A DNA stretch of 64,000 bases, from positions 124,001 to 188,000 of the forward strand of contig NZ_CP031013.1 of NCBI RefSeq assembly GCF_003711205.1. Reading direction: 5' to 3'. The position numbers and the translations under genes were made by a program. The first letter of the stretch is position 1. Each line of letters begins with the position of its first letter. The stretch comes from Polaromonas sp. SP1 (GTDB lineage: Bacteria > Pseudomonadota > Gammaproteobacteria > Burkholderiales > Burkholderiaceae_C). The notes under the pieces are model-generated. The model searched no databases, had not been told where the DNA came from, and saw nothing but the letters and a program-made list of their open reading frames with translations. Below are positions 57,171-64,000 of this stretch, piece by piece.

Positions 57171-59957
57171 ATGAACGCCGTAGAAATCGAACAAGCTATT
57201 TCAGAGCTCGCTCTTCAACCCTTTGACGCAGCGGAGTTCCCGTTCACGTTTCTAGCCGCATTCGGCAACAAGGACACCACGCTCAAGCGCCTGCGCACGG
57301 GCAACAACAATGCATCGGACGTGGCAGGTGGTGTGCTGCTACGCAATAACATCCATCTCGCGGTGTGCCCAGTCGGGGCCGTCGGTGACACGCTCAAGGC
57401 GCTGCGCGCCAGCCAAGCCACGACGAAGGCCAAGGCCAAGTTCATCCTTGCTACAGATGGCCACACGCTTCAGGCCGAAGAACTGGCGAGCGGGGAAACA
57501 ATCGCTCCCGACTTCCCTGACTTCCCAAACCACTTTGGTTTCCTTTTGCCTCTGGCTGGCATCTCTACTATCAAGGAGATCAAGGACAACCCCATCGACG
57601 TGCGCGCCACGGGGCGTCTGAACAAGCTCTACGTTGAATTGCTGCGTGAGAATCCGGCTTGGGCCACGGACAAGCGGCGCAGCGACATGAACCATTTCAT
57701 GGCGCGCCTGGTGTTCTGCTTTTTTGCCGAAGACACCGACATTTTCAACAGCAAAGGGCTCTTCACACATACCGTCGACAAAATGAGCGCAAGCGACGGC
57801 AGCAATACCCACGAGGTGCTGTCGGAGATCTTCCGCGCCATGAACATCAAGTCGATCGACCGCGCCACCGCCATGCCACGTTTGCCCAACTGGGCTAACG
57901 GCTTTCCCTATGTGAACGGTGGCCTGTTCTCTGGCAGCACCGAAGTGCCGGGCTTCACGCGCATGGCGCGCACCTACCTGCTGCACGCTGGCGCCCTGAC
58001 TTGGCGCGAGATCAACCCCGATATCTTCGGCAGCATGATCCAAGCGGTGGCCGACGACGAGGAGCGCGGCGCCTTGGGCATGCACTACACAAGTGTGCCC
58101 AACATCCTGAAGGTATTGAACCCATTGTTTCTTGACGACCTGCGCGCGGCGTTGGCCGAGGCCGGCGACAACGAGCGCAAGCTGCTGAATCTGCGCAAGC
58201 GCATGGCGCGCATTCGGGTGTTTGATCCAGCCTGCGGCTCCGGTAATTTCCTGGTCATCGCCTACAAGCAGATGCGCGAGATCGAGGCGGACATCAATCG
58301 CCGCAGAGGCGAATTGCACTTGGGTAGCGAGATTCCTCTCACCAATTTTCGAGGCATTGAGCTGCGTGATTTTCCCGCTGAGATTGCCAGATTGGCACTC
58401 ATCATCGCCGAATTCCAGTGTGATGTTCTGTATCGGGGACAGCAAGATGCGCTAGCAGAGTTTCTGCCACTGGATGCGCAAAACTGGATCGTGTGCGGCA
58501 ACGCACTTCGGCTCGATTGGTTAAGCATCTGCCCGCCAACAGGCACAGGGGTTAGGGTGGTTGCAGATGATCTCTTTGAGTCGCCATTGGAACAAGCGGA
58601 AATTGATTTTGCAAATGAAGGTGGCGAAACATATATTTGCGGAAACCCACCGTATTTAGGTAGCCGTTGGCGAGATGAGCAGCAGCAGCGTGACTTGGCA
58701 CTACTATTTTCAGCACGCGCTAAAAGCTTCAAAGATCTTGATTATGTTGCCGCATGGTATTTGAAAGCGGCGGACTACATTAGTTCTGTGGATGAGTGTC
58801 GCTGTGCATTTGTTGCCACAAAATCAATTTGCCAAGGAGAGCAGGTGGCCATGCTTTGGCCGCTGATATTCGGACAAGGTTTGGATATATTTTTTGCCCA
58901 CAGGCCTTTCCACTGGAGCAATCTTGCCAGCAAAAACGCTGGCGTCACGGTCATTGTGGTTGGTCTCGCAAAAAAGAAAATCGGTCAAAAAATAATATTT
59001 GAAGAAGGTGAAAAAAGAGTTGTCGAAAACATCGGTCCTTATTTAATCCCGATGGGGAATGTGATTGTAGAAAAGTCCAGTCGACCACTCAACGGTCTCC
59101 CCAGAATGGACTATGGAAATAAACCAACGGATGGCGGGAACTTAATCCTTGATCGAGATGAGAAAAATGCGTTCCTGCGCATTGCCCCAACTGCAGAAAA
59201 ATTCATTAAACAATACGTCGGCTCAACCGAGTTTATTAATGGAGTTCCACGATTTTGTTTTTGGATTGACGATCGATTTGTTCAGGAAGCACGATCAATC
59301 CCTGAAATTGAGGCGAGGCTAGAAAACGTAAGGGCGTTACGCAATAGCAGTAAAGGGCAGCAAGCTAACGCGAATGCAGACACGCCGCATAGATTTGTTT
59401 TTGCCCCCCATAGGGAAGGGGTAGCGCTCATAGTGCCGCGAGTCTCTTCTGAAAGACGCCCATATTTGCCTGCCGGGATTGTCGACAGCGCGACGGTCGC
59501 CTCTGATCGCGCCGCTGTTATATACAACCCAGAAATATGGCTTCTATCGATTGTGACCAGTCGAATGCATTTGGTTTGGATTGCCAATGTCTGTGTTCGC
59601 ATGAGAATGGATTTCTCATATTCAAACACGCTTGGCTGGAATACCTTTCCTATTCCTCTGATCACCGAGCAAAACAAAGCAGATCTGACTGGTTGTGCTC
59701 AGAATATCCTGTTGGCTCGGGAGGCACACTTCCCCGCCACTATCGCCGACCTGTATGACCCAGACAATATGCCGGATAACCTGCTCCACGTCCACGAGCA
59801 GAATGACGAAGTGCTGGAGCGCATCTACATTGGCCGCCGCTTTAAGAACGACACTGAGCGGCTGGAGAAATTGTTTGAGATGTACACGAAGATGACGACT
59901 GCAGAAAAGGCTAAGCCCGCCGCAAAGGCCGCCAAGGAGAGAATGAACGCATCATGA
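57171..59957 (+). CDS. MmeI-like class I DNA adenine methyltransferase, nuclease motif absent
   Basis: 928 residues in the domain order of MmeI-family type IIL enzymes. Residues 1-150 match the position of the MmeI N-terminal nuclease domain but show no PD-(D/E)xK; HLAVCPVGAV stands where MmeI has an ExK. Residues 150-330 are the helical connector (MNHFMARLVFCFFAEDTDIF, GALGMHYTSVPNILKVLNPL). The methyltransferase has SAM motif FDPACGSGNFLVIAY (351 on) and catalytic NPPY (492-495), indicating N6-adenine. Residues about 610-830 are the specificity domain, and the last 90 a helical tail. DNA from about 58580 to 59690 is clearly more AT-rich than both flanks. The TGA overlaps the helicase ATG. 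Confidence 0.9.
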   Translation: MNAVEIEQAISELALQPFDAAEFPFTFLAAFGNKDTTLKRLRTGNNNASDVAGGVLLRNNIHLAVCPVGAVGDTLKALRASQATTKAKAKFILATDGHTLQAEELASGETIAPDFPDFPNHFGFLLPLAGISTIKEIKDNPIDVRATGRLNKLYVELLRENPAWATDKRRSDMNHFMARLVFCFFAEDTDIFNSKGLFTHTVDKMSASDGSNTHEVLSEIFRAMNIKSIDRATAMPRLPNWANGFPYVNGGLFSGSTEVPGFTRMARTYLLHAGALTWREINPDIFGSMIQAVADDEERGALGMHYTSVPNILKVLNPLFLDDLRAALAEAGDNERKLLNLRKRMARIRVFDPACGSGNFLVIAYKQMREIEADINRRRGELHLGSEIPLTNFRGIELRDFPAEIARLALIIAEFQCDVLYRGQQDALAEFLPLDAQNWIVCGNALRLDWLSICPPTGTGVRVVADDLFESPLEQAEIDFANEGGETYICGNPPYLGSRWRDEQQQRDLALLFSARAKSFKDLDYVAAWYLKAADYISSVDECRCAFVATKSICQGEQVAMLWPLIFGQGLDIFFAHRPFHWSNLASKNAGVTVIVVGLAKKKIGQKIIFEEGEKRVVENIGPYLIPMGNVIVEKSSRPLNGLPRMDYGNKPTDGGNLILDRDEKNAFLRIAPTAEKFIKQYVGSTEFINGVPRFCFWIDDRFVQEARSIPEIEARLENVRALRNSSKGQQANANADTPHRFVFAPHREGVALIVPRVSSERRPYLPAGIVDSATVASDRAAVIYNPEIWLLSIVTSRMHLVWIANVCVRMRMDFSYSNTLGWNTFPIPLITEQNKADLTGCAQNILLAREAHFPATIADLYDPDNMPDNLLHVHEQNDEVLERIYIGRRFKNDTERLEKLFEMYTKMTTAEKAKPAAKAAKERMNAS

Positions 59958-62077
59958 GCGATTACGTCAACAATCCGACCAATGCTTACACCGTGCCGTC
60001 CGTCTCCATTGCCACCGCGCGGACAGGCGCATCCAGCAAAGCCAACGAACTGGGCATGCGCGCTATGCAAGAGCGTGCGTATGCCAAGCGCGGCGAGCAA
60101 TACCTGCTGATCAAATCGCCACCGGCCTCCGGTAAGTCCCGGGCGCTGATGTTCATTGCGCTGGACAAGCTGCACAACCAAGACCTGAAGCAAGCTATCG
60201 TGGTAGTGCCTGAGCGGTCTATCGGAGGCAGCTTCTCCGACGAGGCATTGACCCGGTTCGGTTTTTACTGGGACTGGAAGGTTGCCCCGCAGTGGAACCT
60301 ATGCAACGCGCCCGGTGGTGATGAGCCTCGCGCGGCCAAGTCCAAGGTGGATGCTGTGCGCCAGTTCCTGGCCAGCAGCGACAAGGTGCTGGTTTGCACA
60401 CATGCGACCTTCCGTTTTGCGGTAGAAGCGATGGGTATAGAGTCCTTCGATGACCGCCTGATCGCCATCGACGAATTTCACCACGTCTCAAGCAACCCGG
60501 ACAACGTGTTGGGCAAGCAGTTGGGCGCCTTTATCGCTCGCGACAAGGTGCACCTGGTGGCCATGACGGGCTCCTACTTCCGTGGCGACAGCGAGGCGGT
60601 GTTGGGCCCAGCGGACGAATCCCGCTTCGAAACCATCACCTATACCTACTATGAGCAGCTCAACGGCTACCAGTGGCTCAAGTCGCTGGACATCGGCTAC
60701 TTCTTCTACACCGGGCCGTATGTTGATGCGGTGACCAAGGTGCTGGACCCGGCGCTGAAGACCATCGTCCACATCCCGAACGTAAACGCGCGCGAGAGCC
60801 TGAAGGACAAGCAGCGCGAGGTGGATGAGATCATGCACGGCATGGGCACCTGGACCGGCGTTGACCCTGTCACGGGCTTTCATCTGGTGCAGACCAAAGA
60901 GGGTCACGTGCTGAAGGTGGCCGACCTGGTGGACGATAGCGATCCCGCCAAGCGCACTCGGGTGTTGGGCGCTTTGAAAGACCCCGAGCAAAAGGACAAC
61001 CGCGACCACGTGGACGTGATCATCGCCCTGGGCATGGCCAAGGAAGGCTTCGACTGGATCTGGTGCGAACACGCGCTGACCATCGGCTACCGCAGCAGCC
61101 TGACCGAGATCGTGCAAATCATTGGCCGTGCCACGCGTGACGCCAAAGGCAAGGAACGCTCGCGCTTCACCAATTTGATTGCCGAGCCTACGGCTGAGCA
61201 ATCCGCCGTGACCGAGGCCGTGAACGATATGCTCAAGGCCATCTCCGCCAGCCTATTGATGGAACAGGTGCTGGCGCCGCGCTATGAGTTCACGCCCAAG
61301 AATGCGGGTGCCCTAGATGGTTTTGTCTACAACGACGGGCAAGGCTACCAGGAAGGTGGCGCAAACGTCGGCGTGAACGAGGCCACCGGCCAATACCACG
61401 TCGAGATCAGCGGCCTGGCCAAGCCAGAGACTCCCGAGGCGACCCGTATCTGCAAGGAAGACCTGAACGAGGTAGTGACCAGCTTCCTGCAGGACAAGAT
61501 CGCGCTAGAGCGCGGCCTGTTCGACAAGGAAAATACCGTGCCCGAAGAGCTGACTCAGTTGCGCATGGGCAAGATCGTGCGCGAGCGTTACCCGGAGCTG
61601 AGCGAGGGCGACCAGGAGGCCATTCGGCAGCACGCTATCGCCGCCATGAACATCACCCAGCAGGCCAAGCTGGCCTTGGCCCAAGCCGACGCTGGCGGCA
61701 GCAGCGCGGTACAGGGCAACACGGCGTTACTGGACGGTGTGCGCAAGTTCGTCAATGTACGCGACCTGGACATCGACCTGATCGACAGCATCAACCCTTT
61801 CGACGCTGCCTATTCGGTGCTAGCCAAAGCGATGGATGAGAAGTCGCTGCGCCAGGTGCAGGCCGCCATTGCAGCGAAGAAGGTAAGCATCGCCGAGGAC
61901 GAAGCGCGCGACCTGTCAAAGCGCGCCTTGCAATTCAAGAACGAACGAGGCCGCCTGCCCGACATCAATTCGGCCGATGCCTGGGAAAAACGCATGGCTG
62001 AAGGCGTGGCTGCCTTCGCGCGCTACCGCGCGCAGGCCAAGGCGGCGTTAGCTCAAGGGGAGTCCAGCAATGGCTGA
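59954..62077 (+). CDS. SF2 DEAD/DEAH-type helicase of the defence cassette
   Basis: 707 residues. Walker A SPPASGKSRALMF (K61), Walker B IAIDEFHHVSS (D173-E174-F-H), motif III AMTGSYFRGD (around 205) and motif VI EIVQIIGRATRDAKG (R392, R395), preceded by EGFDWIWCEHALTIGYRSS. Two RecA-like domains occupy about residues 30-440; the rest is an uncharacterised Ala/Glu-rich helical domain. No nuclease domain seen. It would translocate on or unwind DNA for the partner methyltransferase and nuclease. ATGA overlap upstream and 8-base overlap downstream. Confidence 0.88.
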   Translation: MSDYVNNPTNAYTVPSVSIATARTGASSKANELGMRAMQERAYAKRGEQYLLIKSPPASGKSRALMFIALDKLHNQDLKQAIVVVPERSIGGSFSDEALTRFGFYWDWKVAPQWNLCNAPGGDEPRAAKSKVDAVRQFLASSDKVLVCTHATFRFAVEAMGIESFDDRLIAIDEFHHVSSNPDNVLGKQLGAFIARDKVHLVAMTGSYFRGDSEAVLGPADESRFETITYTYYEQLNGYQWLKSLDIGYFFYTGPYVDAVTKVLDPALKTIVHIPNVNARESLKDKQREVDEIMHGMGTWTGVDPVTGFHLVQTKEGHVLKVADLVDDSDPAKRTRVLGALKDPEQKDNRDHVDVIIALGMAKEGFDWIWCEHALTIGYRSSLTEIVQIIGRATRDAKGKERSRFTNLIAEPTAEQSAVTEAVNDMLKAISASLLMEQVLAPRYEFTPKNAGALDGFVYNDGQGYQEGGANVGVNEATGQYHVEISGLAKPETPEATRICKEDLNEVVTSFLQDKIALERGLFDKENTVPEELTQLRMGKIVRERYPELSEGDQEAIRQHAIAAMNITQQAKLALAQADAGGSSAVQGNTALLDGVRKFVNVRDLDIDLIDSINPFDAAYSVLAKAMDEKSLRQVQAAIAAKKVSIAEDEARDLSKRALQFKNERGRLPDINSADAWEKRMAEGVAAFARYRAQAKAALAQGESSNG

Positions 62078-63263
62078 CCTGGACGACGACGAGCTGCTGG
62101 ACGCCCTGGGGGTTGACGCGACGCCAATAAAGATCTCCAGTCGCACCCCGCGCGAGGAACGCATCATCGCGGGCTTTGAGGACATCCTTCGCTTCCACCA
62201 GACGCACGGTCGAGCACCCCAGCATGGCGAAGGGGGTGACATCTTTGAGCGACTCTATGCTGTGAGGCTGGATCAGTTGCGCAAGCTGCCGGAGGCGCAC
62301 GCCCTTCTGGCAGGGCTGGATGCCCCAGGGCTGCTGGCAGGCGCCTCAGTCGCAAGCTCTAATGTCGATGCATTGGACGAAGATGCCCTGCTGGCTGAAC
62401 TTGGCGTGGACGTCCCCAGCGTCGACGGACAAGACATCCGGGTTTTGAAGCACGTTCGGTCAATTGCAGAAAAACGCTTAGCCGAAGAGATCGCCAATCG
62501 AGAAAAATGCGTGGACTTCGCGCAGTTCGAACCCTTGTTCGACGCCGTGCGTAGCGACCTCAAATCGGGAATTCGGCAAGGTCGCAGCTTCCAGTCCAAA
62601 GAAAAGGCACTAGACGACATTGTGCTGGGGGCCTACTTCATCATCGGTGGGCAAATTGCCTACATTGCTGAGGTTGGCGAGGAATTCACTACAGAGTACG
62701 GACGGCGCGACAGCCGCCTTCGGGTCGTGTTTGACAACGGCACCGAGGCCAGCGTTTTGATGCGCTCACTGCAACGCTCCCTGCATCGAGACGAGTCCGC
62801 CAGGCTAGTTTCCGACCCTGAAGCTGGCCCACTGTTTGGAGGCACCCCAGAAGAGGGAGACATCGAGTCCGGGACCATTTATGTGCTTCGAAGCCTATCA
62901 AATCTGCCCTTCGTGGTTGAACACCGCCAGTTGATCCACAAGATCGGCGTAACGGGAGGGAAGGTTGAAAGCCGCATCGCAACTGCTAAAAATGACGCCA
63001 CCTATCTTCTGGCCGATGTTGAGGTTGTAGCGACCTACAAACTTCACAACATGAATCGTGTCAAGCTGGAAAACATCTTCCACCGCCTATTCGGGGCCGC
63101 CCGGCTGGACTTGACGATTGAGGATCGCTTTGGCCAACCCGTAAAGCCCCAAGAATGGTTCTTGGTGCGGTTGGACGTCATTGACGAAGCAGTACAACGA
63201 ATACAGGACGGTTCAATCACAAGGGTGCACTATGACGTCGCAAGCGGGCAGCTTGTTGAATAG
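62070..63263 (+). CDS. GIY-YIG nuclease of the defence cassette
   Basis: 397 residues. The C-terminal domain (about 266-370) is a GIY-YIG nuclease of the T5orf172/MUG113 type: GTIYVLRS (Y271), HKIGVTGG (K291-I-G), R302 and metal Glu E334 in LENIFHRLFG. The middle (145-235) has a domain around FQSKEKALDDIVLGAYFIIG. The N-terminus carries an acidic motif twice: DLDDDELLDALGVD (3-16) and ALDEDALLAELGVD (101-114). It starts within the last codons of the helicase, so the three genes form one translationally coupled unit. Probably the cutting subunit, by inference. Confidence 0.85.
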   Translation: MADLDDDELLDALGVDATPIKISSRTPREERIIAGFEDILRFHQTHGRAPQHGEGGDIFERLYAVRLDQLRKLPEAHALLAGLDAPGLLAGASVASSNVDALDEDALLAELGVDVPSVDGQDIRVLKHVRSIAEKRLAEEIANREKCVDFAQFEPLFDAVRSDLKSGIRQGRSFQSKEKALDDIVLGAYFIIGGQIAYIAEVGEEFTTEYGRRDSRLRVVFDNGTEASVLMRSLQRSLHRDESARLVSDPEAGPLFGGTPEEGDIESGTIYVLRSLSNLPFVVEHRQLIHKIGVTGGKVESRIATAKNDATYLLADVEVVATYKLHNMNRVKLENIFHRLFGAARLDLTIEDRFGQPVKPQEWFLVRLDVIDEAVQRIQDGSITRVHYDVASGQLVE

Positions 63264-63336
63264 ATATGTAGAAGCCTGTTACGGCTTTTGTGCTGTTCAT
63301 AGGTGCCGGTACTGCGCATTGTTTGAAAGCGTTCTT

Positions 63337-63361
63337 TAATTTAGTGAGTCACATTAAATTA
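63337..63361. promoter_or_regulatory. AT-rich dyad downstream of the defence cassette
   Basis: TAATTTAGTGA-g-TCACATTAAATTA, arms differing by a two-base bulge. It lies 73 bases past the nuclease stop in the 307-base gap 63264-63570, which has no gene. It may be a terminator (no T-run) or a protein-binding site. Confidence 0.35.
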
Positions 63362-63449
63362 ATCTTTAATACGGGGCGCAAGTATGAAAACAAGCTTGAA
63401 TAGAAGCCTAGGTGGCGAAAACCCGGCCGTGGCGGCATTCTTTTCGTGA

Positions 63450-63508
63450 AATTGGCCTCTAGCCCTTGTGGACTATGGGAAAGCAGCTATTAAAAGCATA
63501 GCAATTGC
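63450..63508 (+). repeat. Palindromic element, intergenic copy G
   Basis: ttGGCCtctAGCCCt, 19 bases, then AGCTATtaaaagcATAGC. It lies between the defence cassette and the converging last gene. Confidence 0.7.
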
Positions 63509-63570
63509 AGGGGGATGGGCTCTAATTCGAAATCTCTGCTGAACAGGTCCAACAAAGCCGGTCGGCAGAC

Positions 63571-64000
63571 TCAGTCGCCCCCACCGCCACACCCCGAACC
63601 GCAACCACTCCCGCCGTCGCTGCCGCCGTCTCCGCTGCTGGATGAGCTTTCGCTGCCGCCGAAGCCATCCGCATCGCCGCTGTAGCTGCCGTCTGAAAAG
63701 CTTTCGCCGCAGTGGGCGCCGCAGCCGCCTCCCCCACCGTTATCGCGGCGCACGCCCTTGCAATCGGCCTGGTAGACAAAGCCGCCGGGGATGGCGAATT
63801 TGGCGTCCAGCGCAAACAGCAGGGGCAGGCGGCTGGGCTTTTTGGGGTTGATGGATTCTTCGCGGCAAGCCCAGTACCACGCGCGGCGCAGGCCGTCGTT
63901 GGTGGATGCCTTGTGGCCCAGCACTTCGGCGGGCACGTGGTCGATAAAACGGCCAATCACCAGGTTGCACCATTCGCGGTAGGCCGATGTGTGCAGGATG
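63571..64000 (-). CDS. C-terminal part of a protein with Gly/Ser/Cys-rich tail (partial)
   Basis: The gene enters from the right edge; only the last 142 codons are visible and no start is in the window. The visible part begins ILHTSAYREWCNLVIGRFID, continues VPAEVLGHKASTNDGLRRAW and SRLPLLFALDAKFAIPGGFV, and ends in a low-complexity tail of Gly, Ser, Asp and Cys (CGAHCGESFSDGSYSGDADG then GSGCGSGCGGGGD). The tail could bind metal through its Cys or simply be disordered. Not recognised. Confidence 0.6.
   Translation of the reverse strand, partial: ILHTSAYREWCNLVIGRFIDHVPAEVLGHKASTNDGLRRAWYWACREESINPKKPSRLPLLFALDAKFAIPGGFVYQADCKGVRRDNGGGGGCGAHCGESFSDGSYSGDADGFGGSESSSSSGDGGSDGGSGCGSGCGGGGD

Noticed and set aside
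57171..63263. Assignment of the cassette to BREX or DISARM
   Set aside because: No PglZ, BrxC or BrxL (BREX) and no DrmA/DrmB or PLD nuclease (DISARM) is present; only the methyltransferase-helicase theme is shared.
63385..63450. 21-codon frame after the GIY-YIG gene (MKTSLNRSLG...)
   Set aside because: Too short, no clear Shine-Dalgarno and no features; left unannotated.
57096..63570. Attachment-site repeats flanking the defence cassette
   Set aside because: I compared the flanks by eye and found no convincing direct repeat or tRNA target; the three tRNAs are 13 kb away.

Overview
The window is about 64 kb of GC-rich chromosome from a betaproteobacterium, most likely a Comamonadaceae member of the Polaromonas/Rhodoferax/Variovorax type. 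Grounds: the rpsP-rimM-trmD-rplS order, the folC-SPOR-cvpA-purF-metZ-gltX run, an E. coli-type long argG, the RND operon with pcm-like and rhodanese genes inside it, and many small palindromic repeats of the kind seen between genes in this family. Placement is from gene content read by eye, not from a search. Most of the window is ordinary core genome; the last 7 kb is an accessory island.

Layout. 0-3.3 kb: ribosome/tRNA-modification operon (minus strand) and a Nudix CoA pyrophosphatase. 3.3-8 kb: GNAT acetyltransferase, TM2 protein, a DUF47-PiT phosphate pair behind a clear Pho box, DUF486 and AEC membrane proteins. 8-14.4 kb: a probable zinc-responsive cluster with a Fur/Zur-type regulator, ABC ATPase and FtsX-like permease, two small metal-binding-type proteins, a DUF3299 protein and a ZnuD-like TonB receptor. 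14.5-19.8 kb: aspartoacylase family, msrA, LysR/glutaryl-CoA dehydrogenase, YdcF-like protein. 19.9-28.7 kb: TetR-RND efflux operon ending in a TolC-like protein, then a cupin/JmjC-like protein. 28.9-32.9 kb: LPS core genes waaC-waaA and a phosphomannomutase. 33-36.9 kb: alkylation repair (Ada/AlkA fusion, ogt), EamA exporter and small proteins. 36.9-43.5 kb: DUF1345, DipZ-like thiol-redox protein, Ohr, and a redoxin-response regulator-kinase operon sharing a promoter motif with dipZ. 43.7-51.1 kb: three tRNAs (Ala, Glu, Asp), gltX, metZ, purF, cvpA, SPOR, folC. 51.2-57.1 kb: proline iminopeptidase, ArsC-like, glycine-zipper protein, ECF sigma/anti-sigma pair, ppnP, argG. 57.2-63.3 kb: three overlapping genes encoding an MmeI-like DNA methyltransferase, an SF2 helicase and a GIY-YIG nuclease, a probable restriction-type defence system. 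The window ends inside a minus-strand gene with a Gly/Ser/Cys-rich tail.

Two things stand out. First, the three-gene methyltransferase/helicase/GIY-YIG cassette: the methyltransferase lacks a visible nuclease motif at its N-terminus and carries an AT-rich specificity segment unlike its flanks, so cutting may be supplied in trans. Second, a two-hairpin palindromic element (GGGCTnnAGCCC, about 20 bp, then AGCTATcaaattgATAGC) occurs in at least seven intergenic places and also inside waaA, waaC, the SPOR gene and the TonB-receptor gene, where it is translated in a fixed frame, reminiscent of the protein-inserted palindromic elements of Rickettsia.
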